64,000 bases of DNA from Smallanthus sonchifolius (lineage: Eukaryota; Streptophyta; Magnoliopsida; Asterales; Asteraceae). Position numbers and translations under genes: made by a program. Positions 11,689 to 23,180 of the stretch are shown here, in pieces. A model generated the notes under the pieces. That model did not search any database and was not told where the DNA came from. It was given only the letters and a program-made list of their open reading frames with translations. The stretch lies in assembly GCA_023525975.1 (NCBI GenBank), contig CM042022.1, forward strand, positions 64,810,001 through 64,874,000. The letters run 5' to 3'. The first letter of the stretch is position 1. Each line of letters opens with the position of its first letter.

Positions 11689-14293
11689 GGCTTTAATTGA
11701 TCAGCAACATTTTTGTTGGCTGCTGATGGTTTAACTTGGGCACCAGCAATCTTGGTTGTTGATGAAGGCTTTTTCTTTGGTTGCTTGAGTCTTACTTGAT
11801 CAACAGCAGTTTTGTTTGCTGCTGATGGTTTCACTTCCGAAGTATGTCTACCCTTCTTCATCTTACAGATAGGCTTTTGTTGAAGAGGAATTTGATGAAG
11901 AACCTGTTTGAGAGGATTAAACTTACAATTTGTCGCAAAGTGGTCTGATTCACCACAGATGATGCAGGATTGTTAAGGTCTTGGCATATGCTTTCTTGGT
12001 GGGGATAGAGAGTTTCTGAACTGAGTTGCTTTGGCTTCAAAGGTTCTTACCTTTTTGTTCTTGTTTGTTTTCTCAAAAGCGTGTTGCTTTAGGATTCTTT
12101 GTTGTTGAAGGTAATAGAAGCTGGTGCTGGCAGCATGATTGTATTTCCCACACACAAAGCATGATTTCACCAGTTTGTCCCTTTGAAAGTACACATAGTC
12201 CTTTCTTTTGAACAAGTCTTTGAAGTTCCAGGGGTGAGCTTTGTTGTGCTCAAAAGTGGTTTCTTCCAATGACTTTTGAACATATGGAGCCCTCTCTCCA
12301 TGCGCATGACATATGTCAAACACCTTCCTTTGTTGTGATTTTGATTGAGGCTTTGAGTTGGTGGAGGTTGAAGACTGTCCCTTTTCAACTGTTAGCTTTC
12401 TTCCTTTTGGAGGATAGCATATTCTTATTTGTTTGGTTGGTTGAGATACTGGTACTGTTTTTGAAGGGATGAAAGGGCTTGGATTGTTGGCTTTAATAAC
12501 TTCAGAGGTAGGTCGTGATGAAACTTTATTGGTTTTAGTGGAGTCTGAGCATGTTGACTCAGACTTGGATGAAGTAGTGCATTCTTGCATAGGGGTTTCT
12601 TGGACAACATGGTCAAGATTTCGGTTGGCCATGTCAAGGTTGGAAAGATTGAAACTTGGTTCATGAATGGCTACATAGTCAGCGGGTGGAGGAACAACAT
12701 TGTAGGGTTGTTCAACTTGGAATCCAAGACCAGCAGTTACCTTTTCATGAATTTGAGCATCCAAAAGTCTTTGCAGCTTTTTGGATGCAAATTCATATTT
12801 TCCACATGGACCTTTTGGTCTGCTAATTCGGCCCTTGTAGCTTTTAACTTAACCATAAGGTCATTAATTTGAGTTTCAAGGTTTGTTTGTTCATGTTTTA
12901 ATGATGAAATTTCTTTCTTTAAACAATCAATATTTTCCTTGTAACTGTTTTCAACCTTTTTAAATTCAGATTTCATTTGGTGAAATTCTTCATTTTGATC
13001 TATGAGATTCTAGTTATGTTTCCTGTATCCAAGGACCTTATCAATACAAGCTTGAGTACACAGATTTTCATATACCTGAGGTGGTACCTCTGATGTGTCT
13101 GCCATGAGAGCTTGATTGTTGGTAGGAATATCCTCATACTGGAAGCTCCAGTCAAAGTCAGCAGTTCCAACAGCTGCACAAGCTGCAGTTTGTGCAGGAG
13201 GAGTAGCATGTTGCTGTCTTGGTTAAGCTTGGTGAGCTTGTCTGGTATGAGCAGCAGCTGGGTTTGCCTTTGTTGCCTTGCATTCTCTAGCAAAATAACC
13301 AAGTTGGTTACAGTTGTAGCACCTCAATTTGCTTTTGTCCAAGCCAACCCTGGTGTTAGAGTTGTTGCTTGGAACGGGTCTTCCTATTCTTGAGTAAAAC
13401 CTTTTTGCTCTTAGAGAGAGCGTGGCATAGGAGTGATGTATATCCATTTCTTCTAGATCATCTAGATGAAAACATTCCAGATCTTCCTTGATAAAGGACA
13501 TATTGCTTGAGTTTTCAAAGACAAAAGCAGCAGAGGTTGATGTTTGAGGTGGGGCTTCAAGAAGAAATGGTGAGTTGTTTGATTGAGAGGTTGGAGTTTG
13601 GGGATGAGTGACGATGGGAGGATAATAGTTGCTTGAACTAGGACCTGAGTGGTCAGAGTGGAGGAAAGAAGAGGTGGTGGTGGATGTTGAGGATGTTTGG
13701 TAGCTTGAGCTTCTTTCCTTGGCCTGAATCATCTCTAATTCATAGGTCTTTAGCATACCGAAAAGCTCAGTCATCTGAAGAGTCTTCAGATTCTCAGTTC
13801 TTCTGATGGACACTGTGTAGAGTGTCTAGCAACTTGGTAGGGACCTGATGAACTTCTTGAGAATATCTTCATTCTCTAGCTTCACTTTTGAGCACTGCAG
13901 CTCACCTACAAGATAAGTATATCTGTTAAATAAAACAGTTAGAGACTCACCTTCCTTCTAGACGAAGTTTTCATATTGCTGCTTCAGGATGTCTCTTCTA
14001 TTTTCTTTTACTTCTTCTGAACCAGCAAACATCTTCTCAAGAGCTTCCTATAGCTCCTTTGCAGTTTTGTATCCTTTGGAGTTGTGAAAAACTTCATTTG
14101 GTAAGCACATCTGGATGGCTCCCAAGGACTTGAAATCTACCTCCATTTTCTTGATGTCTTTATCAGAGTCTTGGTGGTCTACTGATTCTTCCAGTGTCTT
14201 CAACTCCAATGTTTTGTGCAATTTTTTATTTGTGATAATGGGTGACTTTAGCAAAGAGAAAGTTTTGAATAGAACCAGAAAATGATTAAACAA
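11684..14293 (-). pseudogene. Copia B Gag (large, broken)
   Basis: The N-terminal capsid region is read from about 14293, with stops at 14048-14050 (where Trp is expected), 13958-13960 and 13826-13828. A Ser/Thr/Pro-rich stretch follows, then the first zinc knuckle, CYNCNQLGYFAREC, in which the usual His is Tyr. After a stop near 13223 the frame continues into a coiled coil (12976-12737) and a Ser/Thr-rich region. Two further knuckle-like motifs follow: CFVCGKYNHAASTSF, whose last Cys is missing, and CIICGESDHFATNC, which is canonical. The end is a repeated KPSAANK-type linker cut by Gypsy A. Frameshifts occur near 12750 and 11860. Confidence 0.82.
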
Positions 14294-14322
14294 GTGTGAG
14301 TTTGTTTAATCCGTGAGCCAAA

Positions 14323-14334
14323 GCTCTGATACCA
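14323..14334 (-). other. Primer binding site of Copia B
   Basis: The minus strand reads TGGTATCAGAGC, two bases from the LTR end at 14337. It matches initiator tRNA-Met. Confidence 0.92.
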
Positions 14335-14336
14335 CT

Positions 14337-15130
14337 TGTAGGATCGGTGAATACAAGATGGTTCTATTCTAGTTGAGATTGGCGGAAACAATCACAACTA
14401 ACCAATGTAAACAAGTGATTGGCGGAAACAATCACAACTAACCAATGTAAACAAGTAAACAAGAAGAATACTGATAAATGCATTTTTTATTTAGCTTCAA
14501 GGATTACAAGATTAAAGAGATAACTCTTAAGTAAAAGCACTTGTATACAATGACAATAATAACTACTTATATAGTAACTTAGAATCAAGACAGACCTTGA
14601 TTCTAAGGATCAGATCTAACACAAGCCGTTGATCTTGTATTGAAGCTATTCTACATGTAACGACAATAAATACCACAAAAGTTATCTTTACTCAAACGTC
14701 TTCTTAGGCATCATTGCTTTAGTCCTTGGAAGAAGAGTGTCGTAGTCTTTTATTGTCTTGCACAAGTAACATTCTTTCTGCGTGGAGTGTGTCAGTGTTG
14801 CAGCAGAAAATTGTCAGTGGTAATGGTTGCTTTATCGAAGCCAGTCAGCTGCAACGTTTTATCTTCAGAGGGAATGGCTATCAGCAGCAATGTTGTTGAT
14901 CAGCAGCAAGACACAACTATCCACAACTGCTGATGATTTGCCTATCAGCAGCAACTTTGGTCTTCAGCAGATAAGGCTATCCGCAACAGATTTGTTCTTC
15001 AGCAGATGAACAAGTATCCGCTGCAGATAAGCTTAACCGTTGTAGATAAGCTTATCCGCAGCTGCAGATAAGCTTATCCGCAGCAGTTTGTACTTAGAGA
15101 ACATTGTAGCCATCAGTCTTTGTTTCTACA
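14337..15130 (-). repeat. Copia B 5' LTR
   Basis: The 794-bp LTR runs TGTAGGATC...TTTCTACA with inverted termini TGTAG/CTACA. U3 holds palindromes around AGATAAGCTTATCCGC (about 14990-15090) and many CAGCAGC/ATCAGCAGC words. A TATA-like TATATAA lies on the minus strand at 14567-14573. The boundary at 15130 rests on the terminus and the adjoining change of sequence, because the partner LTR is outside the window. Confidence 0.82.
14377..14456 (-). repeat. Tandem duplication, 2 x 40 bp, in Copia B LTR
   Basis: A 40-bp unit starting GATTGGCGGAAACAATCACA occurs twice head to tail with no visible mismatch. It lies at the PBS side of the LTR, probably in U5. Confidence 0.9.
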
Positions 15131-16479
15131 GTGAGTTTTCCGAATTCCCCTGAAAGGATAGGCTTTTCTTCGGAATGATTTGGTGTGCCATTTTGGCTTT
15201 GGGTGGAAATCCATTTTAGGATAAGGCGGTGAATTCTAAAAAAAAACCTTATAAGTCCACCCGTCAATGATTGAGGTAATCAAGGGTAAATTGTGTTTGG
15301 AGTCTTAGAACTTCAAAAGTAGCATTAGAAGTCTTAGAACTTCACAACGATGATTGAAAATGAAGTATTTGAACTTCAAATGGGAGAATTTGAAGGGGGA
15401 GGGTTAGAAGTTTGAGTTAAAATCCTCGAACTTTATCGGTGTTCTTGAAGTCTTCGAACTTCATGGGTGTTCTTGAAGTTGTTGACCTTCTTAGGTGAAG
15501 AACGAGACTAATAGGTCTCAAGGGTTATTGTATGATCGATTTTGGAGATTAACTTTTGGTGGCTGAGGATGTAAAGAGGCATAATCAAGTGTGTGGTTAT
15601 AATTGCCTCACTTGCCTATGGGTTAAGGCCAAATATCAAAAGGGAACCTACCCTTTCGAGTGGTTAGAGAACTTTGGTTCAAGGAAGGTGTGATATGACA
15701 TGGTACAGTTGTACTTGTTGAGTCGGATTGAAGTGTTAGTTTCTTCTTCGATTCGGAGGAAACCAGGTGACTAATTACAATAAGTTAAAAGATGGTGTCA
15801 TATTGTCTACCGTTTGAGTATTCATATTCGATTAAAAGAATTACTAAATAGTGAACGGTGTCGAAAACCATTTGGTTGGGTGCTATTGGTTGTCGGGCAA
15901 CTAAGAATCTATGGGGTGATTCAAGATCTATTCAAGATCTAGCGTGAAAGATCTTGTATTTTGCGTTTGATTGAATAATCCGCTCAAGGTGGACAGAAAA
16001 CCCTAAGTGAATTTAGGGAGGTGGCGTAACTTTGGCGATAAAAGCGTTTCCCTTAAAAGGAGGGGGTGTATCAGGTTCGAAAACGTGGGAGGCCAAGTCC
16101 CCGTTTTTTTAGACCATTCAGGCCTCACTTTAGTTTATAAAGTGGAATGCCGTTAGGAGTTACTCGGGGGATCGTGTAGACTCCATGATACATTCCTCGT
16201 GGTTCATCCACGGGAATGTGTGGCGAGAGAAGTGGATGTTGCTTCTCATAGCGGTGTTGAGGAGGATGATGAATGATCATCTAGAGGAACCGGTGGGTAC
16301 CTTATGTAGCAAGGTGAAACACTTCTGGTATAAGCGGATTAACCAGGCGTTGGTTCGGCGAGATCATTCGATAAGGAGCGAAAACTACTCGGGAATCTGA
16401 GGATAGGAACTCAAGCGTTACCCTAATCTTTTGGTGGATCAGGTTTTGGGGACGAAACCCAAAATTAGGGGGAGTGATT
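15131..16479 (+). mobile_element. 3' internal region of a non-coding LARD-like element
   Basis: No recognisable retroelement protein is encoded; the longest frames (for example 16185-16400) match nothing I know. Between about 15290 and 15500 there are repeated AGAACTTCA/GAAGTCTTCGAACTTC words. The stretch ends in a purine-rich tract, ATTAGGGGGAGTG, directly before an LTR start, so it is the 3' end of the internal region of an element on the plus strand. Copia B is inserted at its left edge; the rest of the element lies outside the window. Confidence 0.65.
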
Positions 16480-17649
16480 TGTAACGAACCAACTTTCGGG
16501 TTTACCCTGTAATATATTAATTATATTTTAGGGGGTGTTTTTAAATAAAAAGAAGTTGGAGGATGCCTTTTAATTGATAGAACTACCTAGTTTGGGTTAG
16601 GAGGAGTCATTTTGATAGAGAAGGGGTTGATTTGTATTTAACACAAACTCAATTTGTGTTAAATCACATGGTCAGGCAAAAACACACTCTTGTGTGTGTT
16701 TGTTGCGAATTTGGGAAGGGAGAAAGAGGAGAAAAGAGGGCTTGATCAAGAAATTCGGATTTGGAGCTTGCATGCTTGGATTGATGGGTTAGATTGCACA
16801 ACACCTTCATCATAATCAAGTATGTATCATCTTTTCTCTTTTTCATCCATTAAAACTCTTGTTCTTGATGGGTGTTGGGTTATGAACCCTATATGGACGA
16901 ATTTAAGGGTAGTGATGAACCAATTGTTGGTTAGGGTTGTTAGTCTAGCATTACTAAAGCTAGAGTAGTAATCAATTCATGTTGAATTCACCAAATTGGG
17001 AGTTTTGAAAATTAGGGTTCTTGGAACCCAAATTGGGGGTTTTCGAAATTGAGGTTGTTTGTATGGTAATTTGGGGTTGGTAAGTGTTTGTGGTGTGATT
17101 AAACACATAACCAAGTAATAACCCTCAATCTATTTGGTGATTTAAGAAATTGGGAGTTTGGTTGAAATTGGGTGGAACCCAAACGGGTCAGAATGGGTGA
17201 ATGTTTATGTAGGGACTTGTTTAAAGTGTAATTAAACAAGTTTAGAATGGGTGTAATCCATAAGGTCTAGGGTGCGTGTTAGACCTCAGTTGTTGAATGG
17301 TGAAATTGGTGAATTTAGGAGTTTGACTTTAATGGGTCAAACGGATCGACTTGGGTTGAAAGGTTGAATTCGGTGTTGGAGGTTTGGTTAAGGTTGCGTT
17401 AATCAAACTAAGTTAGGGTCTTGATCTTTAGATCATAAAGGTGTGTTGGGTGTCTTTAGTGATTATTGGATTACTAGTTATAATTAGGTTGTATAGGTGA
17501 TCAAGTGGTAAAGGATCTAACTTGGAAGAACAAGTGGGATGATCTCTAACTTAAGGTAAGTGCCTTGCACTTACTTAGTATTTGATAAACTAATGTTATT
17601 GCAGAAGTAGTTAGTTTGTTGTAGGAATACTTGCTTATGTATTGTTAAT

Positions 17650-18115
17650 ATGGCTTGTGGTGTACTGGTATAATTTGACTTAAGTGGTCAAGAGTCAAAC
17701 CATAATGTGGTATGTAGTGTATTGGTGTGTTAGACTTAGGGGGTAAAGAGTCAAACCATAATATGGTAAATTGGTGTAATATGACTTATGAGGTAAAACT
17801 CAAAGTAGTATGCTTAATGAGGTTTAAATCTTGGTGTATTGACTTATGTGGTAAAATTCAAACTTGTATGCGAATTGTGGTTTGAATAGTGGTAATTTAA
17901 CTCATGTGGTGAAAAGTCAAACTAGTATGTATATGTGGTAGATCGTGGTAATTTGACATATGTGGTAAAGAGTCAAATTGTATGTAATTGTGATAGATTG
18001 TGGTAATTTGACTTATGTGGTAAAGAATCAAACTAATATGTGAATATGGTGAAATTGGTGTAATTGACTTATGCGGTATATAGTCAAATAAAATGTGATA
18101 AATTGATGAAATGGT
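17650..18115 (+). repeat. Degenerate tandem array, unit about 60 bp
   Basis: About eight diverged units each contain TTTGACTTATGTGGTAAAG followed by AGTCAAA, so each unit can form a stem TTTGACT/AGTCAAA. Unit length varies. Confidence 0.75.
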
Positions 18116-18121
18116 GCATAG

Positions 18122-18520
18122 AAGTATGTAATACTTCAACGGGTGGACTTGGAGTCAAATACTCCAAGTACGGGTTAGACGAGTTGTGGTACTCGCACCT
18201 AGGGGTCGTAAACCCAATAAGAAGTGTGGAATACTTCAGATGGTGGACTTTGAGTCAAATACTCCAAGTACGGGTAAGACGAGTTGTGGTACTCGCACCA
18301 AGGGGTTGTAAACCCAATAAGAAGTGTGGAATACTTCAAAGGGTGGACTTGGAGTCAAATACTCTAAGTACGGGTAAGACGAGTTGTGGTACTCGCACCG
18401 AGGGGTCGTAAACCCAATAAGAAGTGTGGAATACTTCAAAGGGTGGACTTGGAGTCAAATATTCCAAGTACGGGTAAGACGAGTTGTGGTTCTCACACCG
18501 AGGCGTTGTAAGCCAACTAA
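18122..18520 (+). repeat. Tandem array, four units of exactly 100 bp
   Basis: The phrase GAGTCAAATACTCC (ATTCC in the last unit) recurs at 18152, 18252, 18352 and 18452, a constant 100-bp period. Each unit holds stems such as GGAGT/ACTCC and the word GGTACTCGCACC. The units differ by a few bases. Confidence 0.93.
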
Positions 18521-18608
18521 AAGGTGATAAGTGGATGGGAGTAATCATGTGTGTATGTGTGTTGTTGTTATAAATGTTATATCGATGTCGTATTGCATAA
18601 AGATGCAA

Positions 18609-18650
18609 ACGGGTCGGAATGGGTCGGAATGGGTCGGAATGGGTCAGAAT
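18609..18650 (+). repeat. Short tandem array, 10-bp unit GGGTCGGAAT
   Basis: Four successive units are visible, with one G-to-A change in the last. Similar words (GGGTCAGAATGGGT) occur near 17187. Confidence 0.85.
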
Positions 18651-18777
18651 GGTAAACGAGTAATGGTTCTCGTATGAGGAGTTTAAAACATTAACAAAAT
18701 GTTTTTGGTTGCTTATAACGACCGGGGGTCGAGTTGGGAGGGTCGAAAAGGTGGAAAACTAAAATTTGTTGCAGGAG

Positions 18778-19030
18778 GACATGGCCATGTCAGAAATCTT
18801 TAGTTTCATCAGGTGGACATGGTTATGTCGGTCTGCACAAGGCTATGTCTGGGAATTGTTGTGGGCATCAGGTTCACATGGCCATGTCTGATTCTGCACA
18901 TGGCCATGTCAGAAATCTTTAGTTTCATCAGGTGGACATAGTTATGTCAGTCTGCACATGGCCATGTCTGGGAACTGTTGTGGGCATCAGGTTCACATGG
19001 CCATGTCTGATTTTGCACATGGCCATGTCA
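18778..19030 (+). repeat. Array of ACATGGCCATGT palindromes in a 119-bp repeat
   Basis: The perfect palindrome ACATGGCCATGT and close variants occur about eight times. They sit in a 119-bp higher-order unit (CAGAAATCTTTAGTTTC at 18791 and 18910), present about twice. Confidence 0.9.
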
Positions 19031-19377
19031 GATTTCTTGTTTCTTCAAAATTCCTCATTCTTGGAGTATTTGCTTGGGTCTAACCCATGGGAGTCTAAGG
19101 GAGGTTGTATATCATTACTAATGGTGTTTACTTATAGGTAAAGCTCCGATTTGATGTCTCGGATCAAGCTTAGTGTTGGATTGGATTCTCGGTTGTTCGG
19201 GTGGTCGTAAATGTTGGAGTTGTTGCTTTTGAGATGTCGGTCGGTCGTTTTAACACAAACTATGTCGTTGTCATTTTGTTGTAGTTAACATGTGTTGTTT
19301 TGCCAACGGTGTTTAACGGAACCTACTTCCGCGTGATTTTGAAATTTAAAATCAGTTGAAAATTTTTGGGTGTTACA

Positions 19378-21181
19378 ACTTGGTATCAGAGCAGTGGTTT
19401 GAGGGATTTTGTGTGCGAGACACCAAACTCAAACCTATAATGCTCTTGATATGGTCGGGAAATGAGAATCTAACGAAGGCATGACCGAGACTCAGAGCTT
19501 AAGGGTGAAAGGTTAGTAATGATTATCGTCGTTGGTCATTATAATTGGTGTCCAAGGTGAATTATGTGTGCCGAAACTTTTCTTGGGAGTTATCACATGG
19601 GGACAATGAATATACTTAGGCATAGTATATTACTAATCATGTCTGGCCAGGATGATTAGTAATGTAACATGTCTATGTGTTTTCATGGTGGCTATGTAAT
19701 AATAACCATCACCAAGGAGTAAGTTAAGGTGATTATATATGTATTTATATGTATATAGATATAGATATACTTATATACATATAGGAGTATAACTTAAGAT
19801 AGATACCTATAGTTATGCTTATACACGTATGACGAGTTAATCGTTTTAACACAGTCGGGGAAAGTCTGACGGAGACGGATGTTAGTAGGCGGAAATAGTC
19901 AATGAGAGTTGTCTTAAAGAATCATGTATGAAAGATTCTACGCGTGTATCGCCTCAGGGATGCGGAGTAGCTTGGAGTTAGTTGGGAGAATTAGATAGAA
20001 ACATTCTAGTGGTGGATGGGTAAAGCTTTCTATCTTGTCGTGTTAATCTTCGTTCAAGGAAGATAGGGCTCTTTGAGGCAAGACTTGGAAGAAACGTATG
20101 AAACCTAGGGAGCGGGAGGAACAACTTTGGCGAATTAAGGAGGAAGAAAACCTTGTTCCACAAGGGGTTCGTGGCGTGCGAACCAAAGAAGTTAATTAGA
20201 GGTGGTTTATTCATTGGTTAATCAACAATACATCACCATAATGGTATTGGCTTTGAAGCAATCCATTGTGATGGGCGGATGGAGTACTACTCGCGGAGAG
20301 TCGACTCTGGATAATGGTGGATATTAGACTGGAGTTCTCAATTTGGAGAAAGGCTTAAAGGCGTGAAGATAGCGCAACGCGGTGAATTCAAGAGACTTTC
20401 TTGAACTAGCTTTGTCTACAAGTCGTTGTGGATCTTGCAACTGGGAGTTTCTTCACATGTGTTAAACCATGTGAGATAATCAAAGGATTAAGGCATTTCG
20501 TATGACTAAGTGTGGTCTTGCCTAAATCTTGGAGTATCGTAGGGATGAAGATAGATCGGCTTCTCGATGCTATCGGTTGACTTATAGATTGGATTCTCCT
20601 TCAAGGAAATCAAACTCGGGAAACTAGTGGGGTGTGAGGAGGAATTAGTGGTGGCTTCAAGAAAGCTAAATATTCTAGCTTAGCTAGAAATCCCTTTGGG
20701 AAGGCAATACTTGCTGTTGCCATATGTGGGGAAGTTACATAGGTGGAATGATGGGACACACTACGCCATAGTGTTCTAGTCCTAATCATGTGTGCTACGG
20801 TGGTTACAAGTTGGGACACATTCGAAGTGAACGTCCCGAGATTATAGCACGCGAATGAAAGGGGGAGAAAATAGAAATTTTAAGGGTGTCGAGCGGAACA
20901 TTTCTAAACTGCCAAAGACGGGGCTGGAGTGTTTTGGCATAATTGTTGGATTATATTTTATGTGAATCGGTGGATTCGGAGGTGATAAACATTGCAGATT
21001 TCATAACGTTGACAAATGTATGAGTTAATAATCGAAGGATGTGGGTGAAACAATCATATGGAATGGAGTCCTAAGATTGTAGTGGAATTAGTAACCGTAT
21101 CGACGTCGTGTATGACTAAAGGGTGATGTGTTGACCCGTTCTCACCTAGAGACGGTGAAACGCGTGGCGCATGAATTGGTT
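19378..21181 (+). mobile_element. 5' internal region of the LARD-like element, non-coding
   Basis: After the LTR end and spacer ACT comes the primer site TGGTATCAGAGCAGTGG (19381 onward). The following 1.8 kb has no recognisable Gag or Pol frame on either strand, including a TATATA-rich stretch near 19735-19800. The region ends at the Gypsy C-type LTR fragment near 21182. The last 60 bases (21121-21181) could belong to either side. Confidence 0.65.
19381..19392 (+). other. Primer binding site of the LARD-like element
   Basis: TGGTATCAGAGC lies three bases after the LTR end at 19377 and matches initiator tRNA-Met. Confidence 0.88.
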
Positions 21182-22163
21182 TGATCCACCTTGTGTCTAG
21201 TTGTGTTTCACACATACCACGTCCTTATTAAACACCAAACTAGGGATTTTCTAATCCCGATATCAAGATTCTCATTCGTTAATCATAAGCGTATTTAAGA
21301 CGTCCGACCTTCCCGTGTTCTCGTCACATATTCCTACATGTTCCTAACAATCGTAATCGTATTCAAGGGCATTCGTAGACTATTCACCTGCTGTCTTGTT
21401 GTGGTGCTATTTACTACACCCTACACATCTCAGGTGAGTTTCACGGCCCCTTTACTGTTTTTAAACTATGGGGAGAAAGCATGACACAAACATTTGATTA
21501 TTGTAGTTCTTTTATATCACTTGCTAAACTAAGCGTAACATTCTTTCATGAAAGTCCTTACACATCGAACCGTTTAATATGGATTTAGCGTGGTAATCTT
21601 TAGTGGTACTACTAGGTTTAACAAACCCTACCCGCGTTAGTCACGCTAACTCGACTAGAGGTCGAACGGGTGTAATATTGACCTGACACATCACCATTAT
21701 TGATTGACATGGTGGAAGGCATCAAACACAAAACAATCAGCTTCAGTTGCGAGCGCTTTAGTAACTTGAACATAGGTTAGCTAGCTATTGATATATATTG
21801 AATGTACATAATCTGGCAAACGTTATTGTTGATTGAAAACCTATGAACTCACCAACCTAGTCTTGCCACATTTTCTTAACATCTTTTCTCAGGTCGCTAA
21901 GGCACAAGTACACGATTAGAACATGCATGGGAGTCCTTTATTATTGCAAAGTTTTAAACTACTTACTTATTTTAATCAACTTGGTTTTGGGCGCGTTTGT
22001 TTTGCGCATTAAATACTTTTACTTTACGCTTCCGCATTTACTCTGAACATTTAATGGATTTATTAAATTCATATAGTATCGTTTGATATGACTAATGACT
22101 GAGACCCTGGTTTGTCACACGCCTCGCGGTAAAACCCCGCAGGTGGATTTTGAGGGTGTGACA
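21182..22163 (+). repeat. Gypsy C 5' LTR, 5'-truncated
   Basis: The LTR ends GAGGGTGTGACA before spacer GAT and the PBS. Its left edge is set by similarity to 63450-63900, which starts at the same base (TGATCCACCTTGTGTC). It contains the donor block CTCAGGTGAGTTTCACGG and the acceptor of the putative leader intron. No TATA box remains. Confidence 0.8.
21434..21892 (+). other. Putative leader intron in Gypsy C LTR
   Basis: The donor is CAG^GTGAGTTTCAC and the acceptor TTTTCTCAG^GTCGC, 459 nt apart. A block GAACTCACCAACCTAG lies about 35-45 nt before the acceptor and also appears in Gypsy D and, as ACTCACCAAC, in Gypsy A. Confidence 0.6.
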
Positions 22164-22166
22164 GAT

Positions 22167-22177
22167 TGGTATCAGAG
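22167..22177 (+). other. Primer binding site of Gypsy C
   Basis: TGGTATCAGAG follows the LTR end by three bases, then continues ACATT. It matches initiator tRNA-Met for 11 bases. Confidence 0.85.
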
Positions 22178-22240
22178 ACATTAGTTATAGAGAACTAGGA
22201 TTGCATACTAGACTATAACCACACACAAGGCATTAGTTAC

Positions 22241-22825
22241 ATGGCACAGACATCCAAACATGGCACTTACACCTTGCATTACAGGAATGTCGACCCCACC
22301 TACATCCCAGTCGCCCAGGAACCTGATGTTCCTACTGTACCTTCACCAGAGCCTACGAGGCGTCGGCTGAGCCCAATTGACGACACCGTGGTGTACGACG
22401 AGCAATTTCATGTGCGTGTCAGAGATAACACGCATGCCTGGGATTGGTATCCTGACATGGTTAGGAGTTGGATCCGCCAGGAGAAGACCCCATCCCCACT
22501 CATTACTGACACTCCTTCTTCTTCATCTTCTTCGCGAGCCTTGCCATCATTACCATACCCCATGGAACAGGATTTTGCTGCCTTTGTAGCAAAGATGGAC
22601 CGGGAGGTCTGCAACATGCGTGATGCTGCGGGTAAGATTACCGGACTGTTACAACGAGGAAATCAATCTGACCAGATGATTGAGAAACTGACAACAGATC
22701 TAGGAGAGACTGACAGTGTGCATGACAACCTGGTGGCAGCATTCCATGAGTTTGAAACCCGAGTGAATGTGCTAGAGTTTGACCTTGGGGCAGCTAAGAA
22801 TATAATTGAGGAGCTTGAGGCATAA
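22241..22825 (+). CDS. Pre-gag ORF of Gypsy C, unknown function
   Basis: A 194-codon frame starts about 75 bases after the PBS. Its N-terminal third is Pro-rich (VPTVPSPEPTRRRLSPIDD), followed by a Trp-containing stretch (AWDWYPDMVRSWIRQE), a Ser run and a predicted coiled coil from about residue 105 to the end. After the TAA the same frame continues with an acidic segment (about 22826-22935, ending SSAGSGI), so the original product may have been about 230 residues. I know no named domain. Gypsy D has an ORF of similar size, position and layout; Gypsy A has none. Confidence 0.6.
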   Translation: MAQTSKHGTYTLHYRNVDPTYIPVAQEPDVPTVPSPEPTRRRLSPIDDTVVYDEQFHVRVRDNTHAWDWYPDMVRSWIRQEKTPSPLITDTPSSSSSSRALPSLPYPMEQDFAAFVAKMDREVCNMRDAAGKITGLLQRGNQSDQMIEKLTTDLGETDSVHDNLVAAFHEFETRVNVLEFDLGAAKNIIEELEA

Positions 22826-22935
22826 CTTTCGGCTGCCAATGCAGCGGGAGATGCACAAGAGGATGAGCCTGAGGGAGAACCGGCTGAGGATGAAGATGAC
22901 GGATCAATTGTCTCTTCAGCTGGCAGTGGCATATG

Positions 22936-23180
22936 ATATTCTATCTTTATTTATCTCTTCTTTCTAAACCTATATGGGTAAGGTTGTTCCCATAAAACAG
23001 ATATTTCTGGATTTTGATGTTTTGGTTGAAATTACTTTGTAGCCGTTACAAATTATTTAATCAAGGATTATTATTGAAATATTAGATGTTGTGGTTTAGT
23101 TTCATTTGTTTACTCGTACTTGTATGATGACAAAATGCGATATAATTTTCTCATTATTGTATTTGTGAATGTGAAGAATC
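22936..23180 (+). other. Spacer between pre-gag ORF and gag of Gypsy C
   Basis: AT-rich sequence with no supported feature. The gag start region follows. Confidence 0.6.

Larger units (their letters stand above)
1..15130 (-). mobile_element. Copia B, Sirevirus-like Ty1/copia retrotransposon, left end outside window
   Basis: A minus-strand copia element is read from its 5' LTR (14337-15130) through primer site, Gag, protease and integrase to the left window edge, where it is cut off inside the end of integrase. Gypsy A interrupts it at 1480-11683, in the linker between Gag and protease. The protease motif DSGCSRHMTG, the large Gag with a coiled coil and several zinc knuckles, and the PBS two bases from the LTR suit the Sirevirus lineage. 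Stops and frameshifts occur throughout, so it is not autonomous. The 3' LTR must lie left of the window, so the target duplication cannot be checked; GTGAG at 15131-15135 is the expected right copy. Confidence 0.88.
16480..19377 (+). repeat. LTR of the LARD-like element (2.9 kb)
   Basis: The LTR runs TGTAACGAACC...GGGTGTTACA with 6-bp inverted termini TGTAAC/GTTACA. A polypurine tract lies on its left and a primer site on its right. It contains four tandem or near-tandem arrays, listed separately. No ORF of interest is seen. It is flanked on both sides by internal-type sequence, which a single intact element would not give. Confidence 0.75.

Noticed and set aside
16185..16400. Small protein gene in the LARD region
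   Set aside because: No recognised motif, isolated frame in repeat sequence, no sign of a promoter or of conservation.
18122..18520. A CRISPR array
   Set aside because: Units are contiguous 100-bp tandem repeats without unique spacers, inside a plant LTR.
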